In this document: piece by piece, positions 1 through 7,429 of the stretch | Layout of the letters: each line of letters starts with the position of its first letter | How positions within the stretch are numbered: the first letter of the stretch is position 1 | Source: an uncultured Clostridia bacterium | GTDB lineage: Bacteria > Bacillota > Clostridia > Christensenellales > Aristaeellaceae | Direction of reading: 5' to 3' | Assembly: GCA_934615145.1 (NCBI GenBank) | Contig: CAKTTM010000050.1 | Location: forward strand, 1 to 9,954 | Length of the DNA stretch: 9,954 nt | Notes under the pieces: model-generated | Seen by the model: only the letters and a program-made list of their open reading frames with translations | The model's database searches: none | What the model was told of the DNA's origin: nothing | Program-made: the position numbers and the translations under genes

Positions 1-64
1 GTCAAAGGATAAAGATCTCATTGCTCTGGCCATCCATGAGCATTGAAATATAAGGAGGGAAAGA

Positions 65-1648
65 ATGAAAAGGATTCTGTTGCTTGTTATGGTCGCGGTG
101 CTGCTTGTGCCTGCGGGGCTCTCGCTGGCGCAGGAGAAGCCGACCATCTCCTACTATGCCTATTGGACTGGTGCTCTGGACCCGGGCAGCTATGTGGAAA
201 CCTTTGTTGAGGATAAGCTCAACATGAACATCGATGTCCGCAAGGTCACCCACACGGACAAGGAGGCCGTCAACCTCATGCTGGCCTCAGGCAACATGCC
301 CGACTGCGGCTGGTTTGAGCAGACTGCGGCCTACATGGCCCGTGAAGAGCTCACCCGGCCCATCCCGGTGGAAATGGTCAAAAAGTATGTTCCCGGCCTG
401 ATCGAGATCTTTGACCAGTACCCGATCCTTTATGGCTATGCACTGGATCCCAACGACGAGACCCAATTCCTCTTCCTGCCTGACATCTATGTGGGCAGTG
501 AGATACTCTTCAATCCCGCCCTTTACCTGCGTTACGACTGGATTGAGAAGCTGGGCATTGACCTGGGTGTCAATGTGGAGAAACTCAACGACCAGCTCTA
601 TATCGCAGACAACGGCCTGACACTGGAAGTGTTCGAGAACATACTCAACCGCTTTGTCAAGGATGATCCCGATGGCAACGGCCAGAATGATACCTTTGGC
701 CTGCTAAAGGACTGGCCTGTCACCATGCTGCCCAGCCAGAACCTGATTGCCAGCTTCATCGAGCATGAAGGCAAGGGCATCTCCTGGTTTGCCCACCCCG
801 ACATGAAGAAGGTACTGATGGATGCGCAACGCATGTACGCCAGCGGCGCTCTGTACTCCGAGATATTCACGGTGCGATGGGGCGAGGACTGGGAGCTGAT
901 CAACACTGGCAAGGCCGGCGTGCTCAGCGGCAACGCTGTCGCCACTGTCTGGCTGAACCCCTGGGCCAACAACCGTCCCCCGCTGTCCCTGATGGCGGGC
1001 AACCCTGAAGCCAAGCTGCTGATGATCCCCGGATTGGTCGGGCCAAATGGCATGGTCAATCAGGCCAAGTGGACCAAACCCACCCGATGGGAGCGTTTCT
1101 TCGTCAATTGGGATGTCTCTGATGAGAAGCTGGCCGACATCCTGACCTTCTTCAACTTCACCAATTTCTCCGACGAGGAGACCATGGCCACGCTGTGGAT
1201 GGGTGAAAAGGGCGTGGATTGGGAGTGGCAGGGCGACAAGCCTGTCAAGCTCAAGACGCTGCAGAACGGTGAACGCGGCACGCAGATATTCTGCCGCAAT
1301 GTGCAGGCCGGCAAGGTCTTTGAGTGGGACACCTATGGCGAACTGTTCTCCCTTGGCATGAAGTACTACATCCTCCCCGAGGGCGGCGTCTGGAACAAGG
1401 GGCTGGTCTATCCCTACAAGGAGGATCTGCTCAGCCAGTCCAAGGCCGCTGAGGTACAAAATGAGTATGGCCAGGACTGGACCGCCACCTATGAGACATA
1501 CTTTATGAATGTCATCCTTGGCAAGGCCAATGTGGAAGAGGACTGGGACGCCTACATCAAGAAGCTTTACGATCTGAAGTACGGCGACTTCCTGGCTGAG
1601 ATGGAGAAGGTTCCTCCCTTCGCTGAGCTGGTGGAGCGCTATAAGTAA
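65..1648 (+). CDS. Extracellular solute-binding protein of a carbohydrate ABC transporter (LplA/AlgQ-like)
   Basis: This 527-residue protein is the secreted substrate receptor of a sugar or oligosaccharide ABC importer. Residues 1-22 form a signal peptide: MKR, then a hydrophobic core, then SLA before Gln23. There is no lipobox Cys, so signal peptidase I cleavage is expected and the protein may not be lipid-anchored, which is unusual for a Gram-positive receptor. The segment LMLASGNMPD (71-80) is typical of the family. DPDGNGQNDTFG (201-212) is an EF-hand-like acidic loop resembling the calcium site of alginate-binding AlgQ proteins. The length fits the large LplA/AlgQ group. The start is fixed by AAGGAGG at 52-58, six bases before ATG. 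Bases 1-64 contain no other recognisable gene end. The permeases are presumably upstream, outside the window. The family call is firm. The substrate is unknown; association with the next two genes suggests an acylated or acidic sugar (inference). Confidence 0.9.
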   Translation: MKRILLLVMVAVLLVPAGLSLAQEKPTISYYAYWTGALDPGSYVETFVEDKLNMNIDVRKVTHTDKEAVNLMLASGNMPDCGWFEQTAAYMAREELTRPIPVEMVKKYVPGLIEIFDQYPILYGYALDPNDETQFLFLPDIYVGSEILFNPALYLRYDWIEKLGIDLGVNVEKLNDQLYIADNGLTLEVFENILNRFVKDDPDGNGQNDTFGLLKDWPVTMLPSQNLIASFIEHEGKGISWFAHPDMKKVLMDAQRMYASGALYSEIFTVRWGEDWELINTGKAGVLSGNAVATVWLNPWANNRPPLSLMAGNPEAKLLMIPGLVGPNGMVNQAKWTKPTRWERFFVNWDVSDEKLADILTFFNFTNFSDEETMATLWMGEKGVDWEWQGDKPVKLKTLQNGERGTQIFCRNVQAGKVFEWDTYGELFSLGMKYYILPEGGVWNKGLVYPYKEDLLSQSKAAEVQNEYGQDWTATYETYFMNVILGKANVEEDWDAYIKKLYDLKYGDFLAEMEKVPPFAELVERYK

Positions 1649-1661
1649 GAACTGACCAACC

Positions 1662-1702
1662 GGGCGCTGGCTGCTGCGCGTCTTGCGCAGCAGCCAGCGC
1701 CC
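1662..1702 (+). other. Perfect 18-bp intercistronic hairpin
   Basis: Bases 1662-1679 and 1685-1702 are exact reverse complements, separated by the 5-base loop gtctt. The stem is GC-rich and starts 13 bases after the solute-binding protein stop codon. It is followed by acaattgag, not by a T tract, so it does not look like a full intrinsic terminator. Hairpins in this position, between a binding-protein gene and the rest of its operon, commonly protect the upstream mRNA from 3' exonucleases or partly attenuate read-through. That would give more receptor than downstream enzymes. The structure is read directly; the role is inferred. Confidence 0.8.
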
Positions 1703-1739
1703 ACAATTGAGCATAACCAAGCGGAGGAACAGACCAAAG

Positions 1740-2447
1740 ATGAGGGATCTGATCCTGATCGGTGTGACGGGGCATACTGAAAGTGTTCTGGACAGCGCGC
1801 TGAGCATGAAGAGCTTTGACAATGTGCACTTGATTGAGCCCGCAGCCACAGAGCCACGTGACTTCCACGGCTTCAAGGTGCATGCCGGTGTGTCGCGGAT
1901 CAAGGAATTGATGGAACAGGGCGCAAGGGACACCTTCATTGCCTGCGGATGCATCGGCGGCTATGGTAGGCGGCTGGAATACTATGAACTGGCCATAACG
2001 CTGGGGCTGCGTCTGATCAATGTGATTGACCCGTCTGCCTGTGTGTCTACCCTGGCGGAGATGGGCCAGGGGGTATTTGTGGGCAAACAGGGCGTGGTGA
2101 ACGCCTTTGCCAAAGTAGGGCCTATGGCCATCATCAACACTGGGGCTACAGTGGATCACAACTGCGACATCGCCGCCTTTACCAACATAGCCCCCGGCGC
2201 CATACTCTGCGGCTCGGTCAGTACCGGTTTGGTTGCCTACATTGGCGCTGGCTCAGTCATCAGAGAGTGCATGCATATCGGTGCCGGTGCCTTCGTGGGC
2301 ATGGGCAGCCTGGTGCTCAAGGATGTGCCCGAGGGCAAGATGGTCTATGGGCGTCCGGCTCAAGTGGTGGGCGACTATCGCTTGAATGGCCCCACGCGGG
2401 TGGAAGACATCCCGAGCCTAAATCAGACAAGAGAAAATACAAAATGA
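1740..2447 (+). CDS. NeuD/PglD-like sugar O- or N-acyltransferase (left-handed beta-helix)
   Basis: This 235-residue protein has the two-part layout of NeuD/PglD sugar acyltransferases, which move an acetyl group from acetyl-CoA to a hydroxyl or amino group of a sialic-acid-like or nucleotide-linked amino sugar. Residues 1-70 are a Rossmann-like domain opening MRDLILIGVTGH, where usual members have a glycine-rich GAGGHG-type loop. Residues 105-210 carry irregular hexapeptide repeats ending in MVYGRPAQVVGDY, the normal end of the helix. The candidate catalytic base is His140 in ATVDHNC; relatives often read HD or HE there, so Asn141 is a departure. Translation could begin at an in-frame ATG at 1683, but that lies inside the hairpin. 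ATG 1740 with GGAGG at 1723-1727 is preferred, although the spacing is long. The gene lies 91 bases after the receptor gene and 36 before the sialidase-like gene, so co-transcription is likely. Confidence 0.82.
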   Translation: MRDLILIGVTGHTESVLDSALSMKSFDNVHLIEPAATEPRDFHGFKVHAGVSRIKELMEQGARDTFIACGCIGGYGRRLEYYELAITLGLRLINVIDPSACVSTLAEMGQGVFVGKQGVVNAFAKVGPMAIINTGATVDHNCDIAAFTNIAPGAILCGSVSTGLVAYIGAGSVIRECMHIGAGAFVGMGSLVLKDVPEGKMVYGRPAQVVGDYRLNGPTRVEDIPSLNQTRENTK

Positions 2448-2483
2448 TTCAGTAACTACAGGTATGCAAATGGAGGATATAAG

Positions 2484-3533
2484 ATGGCGATTGAGCGCTT
2501 CATCGTTAGCAATGATACTTCGATCTACGAATCCTGGCCCTGCCTGGCCCTGACACTGGGAGGGGCTCTTTTTTGTGTTTTCACTGAGAGCACCAGCCAC
2601 GGCGATCGCTCCTACTCGCGTGTGGTCTATACCACCAGCACTGACAGGGGCAGGACATGGTCCGCCAAGGTGGGCCTGACAGAGCCTTGGCAGTCTGACG
2701 GCAGTTCGCACTGGGACTGTGCCAGGGTCACGAGGCTTAAGGATGGCAGGCTGGCCATCGTCTGCAACTTCTCCTTTCGCCAGGAGAAGGCCGTGATAGG
2801 CGACATCTACTTATGGATAGGTGACGCTGAGGGCAAAAAGTTCAGTGAGGGGCGTAATCTGGGCCTCAAGGGTATCGTGCCGGACAAATTGCTGGAGCTG
2901 GAGAGCGGCAGATGGATCATCGCCTGCCATGGCGGCGGCTTTGATGGCTTCATGAACCTCCAGCAGCGGCTATACTATTCCGATGATCAAGGAGAGACCT
3001 GGTCAGATCCGGTGACCGTCGCCAAAGATGAGCGATACAACCTGTGTGAGGCCTCGATCCTGGAGGTGTCGCCGAGCAAACTCGTCTGCTTCATGCGAGA
3101 GAACTCTTCCATGGGCTATGAGTGCTTTGCCACGATGTCCGAAGATGCAGGAGAAAGCTGGGGGCCGCTGTACCTGATCCCTCTGGCCGGATGCCATCGA
3201 CCGGTGGCGGGCTTCCTGGACACTGGAGAAATCATGATCACCTACCGTTACCGCACAGGCGCTCAGAAAGGCTGGCTGGGCAAGTGGACTCAAAATACCT
3301 TCCTGGCCCTGACGGATGTGGAGACAGTTTGCACGGCTGACAGAAGGCAGCAGGAAGTGCGCATCATGCCGCTGAACTACGACACCAGCGCGGAATCTGA
3401 TCTGGGCTATACCGGCTGGGTGCAGTTCCCCGATGGGGAAATCTACATCGTGGACTATATCCGCAACGATCAGCCCAAGTGCTATATCATTGGCGCCTCA
3501 CTGCGCAGAGAAGACATTGGCGGCCTCGCCTGA
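2484..3533 (+). CDS. Sialidase-like BNR/Asp-box repeat protein, probably cytoplasmic
   Basis: This 349-residue protein is a predicted six-bladed beta-propeller of the sialidase superfamily. Three Asp-boxes (S-x-D-x-G-x-T/S-W) are visible: STDRGRTW (52-59), SDDQGETW (166-173) and SEDAGESW (219-226). LCEAS (187-191, Glu189) followed by FMREN (203-207, Arg205), then HRP (238-240) and TYRYR (253-257), match the spacing of active-site Glu and Arg residues in GH33-like enzymes. Their catalytic status is not proven. There is no signal peptide or membrane segment, so any substrate must be imported first, consistent with the upstream receptor gene. The start is supported by GGAGGAT at 2472-2478, five bases before ATG. 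It may hydrolyse a sialoside or related glycoside, or may be a non-catalytic propeller. The superfamily is secure; activity and substrate are inference. Confidence 0.82.
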   Translation: MAIERFIVSNDTSIYESWPCLALTLGGALFCVFTESTSHGDRSYSRVVYTTSTDRGRTWSAKVGLTEPWQSDGSSHWDCARVTRLKDGRLAIVCNFSFRQEKAVIGDIYLWIGDAEGKKFSEGRNLGLKGIVPDKLLELESGRWIIACHGGGFDGFMNLQQRLYYSDDQGETWSDPVTVAKDERYNLCEASILEVSPSKLVCFMRENSSMGYECFATMSEDAGESWGPLYLIPLAGCHRPVAGFLDTGEIMITYRYRTGAQKGWLGKWTQNTFLALTDVETVCTADRRQQEVRIMPLNYDTSAESDLGYTGWVQFPDGEIYIVDYIRNDQPKCYIIGASLRREDIGGLA

Positions 3534-3546
3534 TTGCCTCTTTCCC

Positions 3547-3576
3547 TTGTCATCCCCTCCCCCCTCATGCTATAAT
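3547..3576 (+). promoter_or_regulatory. Sigma-A promoter of the rimO-pgsA-recA operon
   Basis: TTGTCA (3547-3552) matches five of six bases of the -35 consensus. It is followed by an 18-base spacer and a perfect TATAAT (3571-3576). Transcription should start near 3583, giving a leader of about 44 bases before the rimO ATG. This is the best sigma-A promoter in the window, and no equivalent is seen before pgsA or recA, so it probably serves all three genes. Confidence 0.8.
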
Positions 3577-3584
3577 CCCAAAGG

Positions 3585-3598
3585 GGAACAGGTTTTCT
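3585..3598 (+). promoter_or_regulatory. Degenerate LexA (SOS) box candidate
   Basis: GGAACAGGTTTTCT resembles the Gram-positive LexA/DinR operator CGAACRNRYGTTYC. The GAAC half-site is intact (3586-3589), but the second half reads TTTC instead of GTTC, and both outer bases also differ. The position, directly over the expected transcription start of the operon that ends in recA, is where a repressor would act. No better GAAC-N4-GTTC site was found before rimO, pgsA or recA. The match is imperfect and could be chance. Confidence 0.28.
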
Positions 3599-3626
3599 GT
3601 TTTATCCTGTTGAGTGGGGTTTGTAG

Positions 3627-4937
3627 ATGAGAGTTGGGGTCGTTTCCCTGGGCTGCGCCAAGAACCGCGTGGACACCGAAGAGATGCTGTCCCTGCTGAG
3701 TCAGGAAGGCTTTGAGATAAGCGACAGGCCGGAAGAGGCGCAGGTGCTGGTGGTCAATACCTGCGGCTTCATCACATCGGCCAAAGAAGAAAGCATCGAC
3801 GCCATCTTTGAGATGGCTCAGTATAAGGAAAAGGGCAAGTGCCAGGTGCTGGCGGTGACCGGCTGCCTGGCACAGCGCTATGGCCAGGAGCTGATGCGCG
3901 AGATCCCTCAGATCGACGTGCTAAGCGGCGTGACGCAGTACGACAGCCTGGCGGAGGCCATTAACAGGGCGCTCCACCGGGGCGAGCGCGTGCAGAACAC
4001 TGAGCGCAAGCAGGCCTTTTTGCACTGCGGCCGTGTGCTGACCACGCCTGGCTACAGCGCCTATGTCCGCATCGGCGAGGGCTGTGACAACCGCTGCGCC
4101 TACTGCGCCATCCCGCTGATTCGCGGCGGCCACCGCAGCAGGCTCAGGCAGGATATATTGGACGAAATGCGCAGCCTGGCTGAGCAGGGCGTCAAGGAGC
4201 ATATCCTGATCGCGCAGGACACCACGCGCTGGGGCCGCGACCTGGCGGGCCAGAGCCTGCAATCGCTGCTGCGCGAGGCGGCGGCCATCCCAGGCGTTGA
4301 GTGGCTGCGGCTGCTGTACTGCTATCCGGATGAGACCGACCTGGCCTTGATCGACGAGATGGCAGCGCATGAGAACATCTGCCGCTACCTGGATCTGCCG
4401 CTGCAGCATGCCGCGCCCCGCATTCTCAAGGCAATGAACCGCCGGGGCGACATCGATCAGATCAAGGCGCTGCTTCAGTACGCCAGGGACAAGGGCTTCG
4501 CGCTGCGCACCACCTTCATCGTGGGCTTCCCCGGGGAGACCGAGCAGGACTTTGAAAACCTGATGGCCTTTGCGCGCGAGGTGCGCTTTGACCGCATGGG
4601 CGCCTTCACCTTCTCGCCCGAGGAGGACACCGCCGCCGCCCTGCTGCCCGACCAGGTGCCCGAGCATATCAAAAAGCAGCGCCTGGACGCGCTGATGGCC
4701 CTGCAGCAGCAGATCAGCCTGGCCCGCGGGCAAGAGCGGATCGGCAGCGTGGACAAGCTGCTGATCACCGGCCGCCAGGGCGGGCTCTATACCGCGCGCT
4801 CGGCCTGGGAGGCGCCGGACGCCGACGGGCTGATCTATGTGGACAGTGACAGGCAGCTGAAGCCCGGGCAGTTTATCATGGCCCGCATCACCGATGCCCA
4901 AGCCTATGATTTGACAGCCCTTGAGGTGCAGGCGTGA
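3627..4937 (+). CDS. rimO: Ribosomal protein S12 methylthiotransferase RimO
   Basis: RimO is a radical-SAM enzyme with two [4Fe-4S] clusters that adds a methylthio group to a conserved aspartate of ribosomal protein S12. The 436-residue protein has the expected order of domains. The N-terminal UPF0004 domain opens [18 protein letters not shown], with cluster ligands Cys10, Cys46 and Cys80. The radical-SAM core carries Cys153, Cys157 and Cys160 in [14 protein letters not shown], followed by the RGGHRSR stretch typical of RimO. A C-terminal TRAM domain spans about 372-436. SLGCAKN, rather than the TxGCQ start of MiaB, and the lack of a MiaB-like extension support RimO over MiaB. ATG 3627 follows a weak GTGGGGT ribosome site and lies about 44 bases after the predicted transcription start. 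It is the first gene of an operon with pgsA and recA. Confidence 0.96.
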   Translation: MRVGVVSLGCAKNRVDTEEMLSLLSQEGFEISDRPEEAQVLVVNTCGFITSAKEESIDAIFEMAQYKEKGKCQVLAVTGCLAQRYGQELMREIPQIDVLSGVTQYDSLAEAINRALHRGERVQNTERKQAFLHCGRVLTTPGYSAYVRIGEGCDNRCAYCAIPLIRGGHRSRLRQDILDEMRSLAEQGVKEHILIAQDTTRWGRDLAGQSLQSLLREAAAIPGVEWLRLLYCYPDETDLALIDEMAAHENICRYLDLPLQHAAPRILKAMNRRGDIDQIKALLQYARDKGFALRTTFIVGFPGETEQDFENLMAFAREVRFDRMGAFTFSPEEDTAAALLPDQVPEHIKKQRLDALMALQQQISLARGQERIGSVDKLLITGRQGGLYTARSAWEAPDADGLIYVDSDRQLKPGQFIMARITDAQAYDLTALEVQA

Positions 4938-5443
4938 ACCTTCCCAACAAGCTGACCATATTAAGGGTGCTGATGGTACCCTTCTGCGTGGTCTTTATCA
5001 TGCTGGGCTGGTATCTGCCCGCTGCCATCGTCTTTGCGCTGGCGGCGCTGACCGATTTACTGGACGGCTATATCGCCCGGCGCGACAACCTGGTCACCAA
5101 CTTTGGCAAGTTTGCGGACCCCGTGGCCGACAAGGTGTTGGTGCTGACCGTGATGATCGCGCTATTGGCCCAGGGGCATTACTACTGGTGGGCGGCGGTG
5201 ATCGTGGCGGCGCGGGAGCTGGCCGTCGACGGCCTGCGCCTGGTGGCGGTGGAACAGGGCATCGTGGTGCCCGCCGGCCTCCTGGGCAAGTACAAGACCA
5301 ACCTGCAGATATTCTCGCTTCTCTCGGCGATGCTCTTTCTGCCCGCCTGGCTGACGCTGGCGCTGACCATCCTGGCAAGCGCGCTGACCTTGATCTCCGG
5401 CTGGCAGTACTATCAGGGCACCCGTCACCTGCTGAACAAATAA
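4934..5443 (+). CDS. pgsA: CDP-diacylglycerol--glycerol-3-phosphate 3-phosphatidyltransferase
   Basis: PgsA makes phosphatidylglycerophosphate from CDP-diacylglycerol and glycerol-3-phosphate in the cytoplasmic membrane, the committed step to phosphatidylglycerol. The 169-residue protein carries the complete CDP-alcohol phosphotransferase signature D-x2-D-G-x2-A-R-x8-G-x3-D-x3-D, with Asp41, Asp44, Gly45, Ala48, Arg49, Gly58, Asp62 and Asp66. Hydrophobic segments around 14-40, 67-78, 87-100 and 125-155 fit a polytopic membrane protein. The start [11 protein letters not shown] is typical for the family. It uses a GTG start that overlaps the rimO stop by four bases (GTGA), with GAGGTG at 4923-4928 as ribosome site, so the two genes are likely translationally coupled. 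The length is slightly shorter than many homologues but nothing essential is missing. Confidence 0.95.
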   Translation: MNLPNKLTILRVLMVPFCVVFIMLGWYLPAAIVFALAALTDLLDGYIARRDNLVTNFGKFADPVADKVLVLTVMIALLAQGHYYWWAAVIVAARELAVDGLRLVAVEQGIVVPAGLLGKYKTNLQIFSLLSAMLFLPAWLTLALTILASALTLISGWQYYQGTRHLLNK

Positions 5444-5460
5444 CCGAAAGGGATAGAACA

Positions 5461-6534
5461 ATGGCAGCCAAAGAAAAGGACACAAAACTAAGCGCAGTGG
5501 ATAACGAGCGCGCCCAGGCGCTGGACAGGGCGCTGGCGGCGCTGGACAAGCAGTTTGGCAAGGGCACCGTGATGAAAATGGGATCCCAGGCCAAGCTGCA
5601 GGTGGATGCCGTGCCCACCGGCTGCCTGGAGCTGGACCTGGCGCTGGGCGTGGGGGGCATCCCCCGCGGCCGCATTGTGGAGATATACGGGCCGGAGAGC
5701 TCGGGCAAGACCACGGTGGCCCTGCATGTCACCGCCGAGGTGCAAAAGAAGGGCGGCATCGCCGCCTTCATCGACGCCGAGCACGCGCTGGATCCGGCCT
5801 ATGCCAAGCGCCTGGGCGTCAACATTGACGAGCTCTATGTCAGCCAGCCCAACACCGGCGAGGACGCGCTGGAGATCGCAGAAGCCCTGATACGCTCGGG
5901 CGCGGTGGACATCGTGGTCATCGACAGCGTGGCCGCCCTGGTGCCGCGCGCCGAGATCGACGGCGAGATGGGCGACACCTTTGTGGGCCTGCAGGCCCGC
6001 ATGATGAGCCAGGCGATGCGAAAGCTGGCCGGCGTGGTGAGCAAAACCAACTCCATCGCGCTGTTTATCAACCAGCTGCGCGAAAAGGTGGGCGTGATGT
6101 ACGGCAATCCGGAGGTCACCCCCGGCGGCCGGGCGCTGAAGTTCTACTCCTCCGTGCGCCTGGATGTGCGCCGCGGCGAGCAGCTGAAAAACGGCAGCGA
6201 GGTCATCGGCAACCGCACCAAGGTCAAGGTGGTCAAAAACAAGGTGGCCCCGCCCTTCCGCGTGGCGGAGTTTGACCTGCTCTACGGCCAGGGCATCAGC
6301 AAGGAAGGCACCCTGCTTGACATGGCGGTGCAGCGCGACATCATCAATAAGTCCGGCAGCTGGTTTAGCTACAAGGACATCCGCATCGGTCAGGGCCGCG
6401 ACAACGCCCGGCTCTACCTGATCAACAACCCCGAGACCGCCCAGGAGATCGAGGCCACCATCCGCGAGAGTTTCGCGGTGGCCGATGTGCATACCGAGGG
6501 CGAGGACACGCAGGACATGAGCGGGGACGAGTAA
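5461..6534 (+). CDS. recA: Recombinase RecA
   Basis: RecA forms ATP-dependent filaments on single-stranded DNA, performs strand exchange and triggers LexA self-cleavage in the SOS response. The 357-residue protein is full length. The N-terminal helix region contains [15 protein letters not shown] (27-41). Walker A is GPESSGKTT (77-85), the catalytic glutamate lies in [10 protein letters not shown] (103-112), and Walker B is [10 protein letters not shown] (151-160). The DNA-binding loop region with [20 protein letters not shown] is intact. The C-terminal tail is acidic, as is normal. ATG 5461 is chosen because it gives the canonical N terminus and follows AAAGGGA at 5447-5453; the open frame continues upstream only as a shadow over pgsA. 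It lies 17 bases after pgsA, so it is probably read from the rimO promoter. cinA, frequently located between pgsA and recA in Bacillota, is absent here. Confidence 0.98.
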   Translation: MAAKEKDTKLSAVDNERAQALDRALAALDKQFGKGTVMKMGSQAKLQVDAVPTGCLELDLALGVGGIPRGRIVEIYGPESSGKTTVALHVTAEVQKKGGIAAFIDAEHALDPAYAKRLGVNIDELYVSQPNTGEDALEIAEALIRSGAVDIVVIDSVAALVPRAEIDGEMGDTFVGLQARMMSQAMRKLAGVVSKTNSIALFINQLREKVGVMYGNPEVTPGGRALKFYSSVRLDVRRGEQLKNGSEVIGNRTKVKVVKNKVAPPFRVAEFDLLYGQGISKEGTLLDMAVQRDIINKSGSWFSYKDIRIGQGRDNARLYLINNPETAQEIEATIRESFAVADVHTEGEDTQDMSGDE

Positions 6535-6547
6535 GCGCGTCCCGCGT

Positions 6548-6575
6548 CCATCGAAAAACTGCGGTTTTTCGATGG
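6548..6575 (+). terminator. Hairpin after recA, possible terminator
   Basis: A perfect 12-bp stem, CCATCGAAAAAC with GTTTTTCGATGG, encloses a four-base TGCG loop. It starts 13 bases after the recA stop. Only TTT-GGG follows, so termination may be weak on its own. It is the first of three successive hairpins. Confidence 0.6.
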
Positions 6576-6578
6576 TTT

Positions 6579-6590
6579 GGGCTTCGGCCC
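6579..6590 (+). other. Short UUCG-tetraloop hairpin
   Basis: GGGC-TTCG-GCCC forms a 4-bp stem closed by C-UUCG-G, an exceptionally stable RNA tetraloop. It lies three bases after the previous hairpin and before the main terminator. Such loops often protect transcript 3' ends; that role is inferred here. Confidence 0.5.
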
Positions 6591-6614
6591 TCCGAACCTC
6601 CCAGGGGTTAATTG

Positions 6615-6642
6615 GGGCCTGCTTGTCTAAGCGGGCCCTTTT
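6615..6642 (+). terminator. Intrinsic terminator of the rimO-pgsA-recA operon
   Basis: GGGCCTGCTT (6615-6624) pairs with AAGCGGGCCC (6629-6638) over ten positions with one G-T wobble. The loop is GTCT, and TTTTGTGT follows. This is a standard rho-independent terminator. It separates the recA operon from the acetyltransferase gene. Confidence 0.8.
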
Positions 6643-6738
6643 GTGTACATATACTTGGCATCAGGAGATGTAGCTTATGACTGCTATTCAAACAAGCCAA
6701 GCGCCAAGAATCATCATTGGACTGTGTGGAGGGAAAAG

Positions 6739-7311
6739 ATGAACCCGAAAGTTGATATCACTGGCGTGGTACTGGAGAGCAAATCACTGATACTCAGGCC
6801 CTTTGAAGCGAAAGACTTGAAGGACTTCAATGAGTATGCCAAGGTTCCCGGCGTTGGGGAGATGGCTGGCTGGGTTCATCACCAATCCATGGAAGAATCA
6901 AAGGCCATCTTGGACATGTTTATCGATGGCAGAAAGACCTTTGCGATCACTGACAAGGCTAGCCGGAAGGTCATCGGCTCTCTGGGGATAGAAGAGTATG
7001 ATGAAGCGCTTGCGGGCGAAAAGTACGATCACCTCAAGTGCAGAGAGATAGGTTATGTGCTTGGCAAGGATTATTGGGGCAAGGCCTACATGCCTCAAGC
7101 AGCAGATCGCCTGCTGCAATATTGTTTTGAGGAGCTGCGACTTGACGCCGTCTTTTGCGGCTACTTCAAGCAGAACACACGATCAAAGCGTGTCGGTGAA
7201 AAATTAGGCTTCCGTTACCTATGTGAGCACAGCTATACGACACGATATGGAACAGTTGAAGACTCGGTATTAACGGTTCTTCACAGAGAAGAATGGTTTA
7301 GAAAATACTGA
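6739..7311 (+). CDS. GNAT-family N-acetyltransferase (RimJ/RimL type)
   Basis: This 190-residue protein is a GCN5-related acetyltransferase of the RimJ/RimL/Acetyltransf_3 type, which transfers acetyl from acetyl-CoA to an amine on a protein N terminus or small molecule. The family start is seen in ESKSLILRPFEAKDLKDF (13-30). Strand beta-4 and the acetyl-CoA loop are EIGYVLGKDYWGKAYMPQAA (103-122), where the usual GKG is GKA. NTRSKRVGEKLGFRY (146-160) is the typical C-terminal NxxSxxxxEKLGF motif. The frame is open upstream to a GTG at 6643, but GGAGGG at 6728-6733, five bases before ATG 6739, fixes the start. The gene is AT-richer than both neighbours and stands alone between the recA terminator and the sigma operon, which hints at separate acquisition. 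TTGTCT-17-TACATA (6623-6651) could be its promoter but overlaps the terminator. The substrate is unknown. Confidence 0.85.
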   Translation: MNPKVDITGVVLESKSLILRPFEAKDLKDFNEYAKVPGVGEMAGWVHHQSMEESKAILDMFIDGRKTFAITDKASRKVIGSLGIEEYDEALAGEKYDHLKCREIGYVLGKDYWGKAYMPQAADRLLQYCFEELRLDAVFCGYFKQNTRSKRVGEKLGFRYLCEHSYTTRYGTVEDSVLTVLHREEWFRKY

Positions 7312-7381
7312 TTTCACGCTGTCATCCTTGTGCTATCAAGCCCAGCCAATCAGGGCATGGATAAGAAAATCTGCTACCCAG

Positions 7382-7409
7382 TGAACCTTTTCTCCCCGTC
7401 CCGCGACTA
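7382..7409 (+). promoter_or_regulatory. ECF-type promoter before the sigma factor gene
   Basis: TGAACC (7382-7387), continuing into TTTT, resembles the GAAC core of ECF -35 elements. CGACTA (7404-7409) resembles the CGTC/CGA-type -10 elements, and the spacer is 16 bases, the usual ECF distance. Transcription would begin near 7416, just ahead of the ribosome site at 7420-7426. No comparable sigma-A promoter was found in the 118-base gap. The position suggests that the sigma factor drives its own operon. Confidence 0.5.
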
Positions 7410-7429
7410 TACAGGTGGAAGGAGGGCGT

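Noticed and set aside
704..1954. 416-residue minus-strand open frame opposite the solute-binding protein and acyltransferase genes
   Set aside because: It is antisense to two genes with clear family features, has no ribosome site, and is explained by GC-biased codon use.
3921..4901. 326-residue minus-strand open frame opposite rimO
   Set aside because: RimO is unambiguous on the + strand; the antisense sequence is low-complexity with no motifs.
4921..5460. 180-residue N-terminal extension of recA
   Set aside because: It overlaps pgsA in another frame, is Gly/Arg-rich noise, and the canonical RecA start with a ribosome site is at 5461.
5488..6492. 334-residue minus-strand open frame opposite recA
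   Set aside because: RecA is certain on the + strand; the frame is a product of high third-position GC.
6643..6738. 32-residue N-terminal extension of the acetyltransferase from a GTG
   Set aside because: The strong GGAGGG site fits ATG 6739, and the extension begins inside the terminator tail.
7312..7381. Possible terminator after the acetyltransferase gene (GCCC/GGGC pairing near 7340-7356)
   Set aside because: The stem is only about four base pairs and has no T tract.
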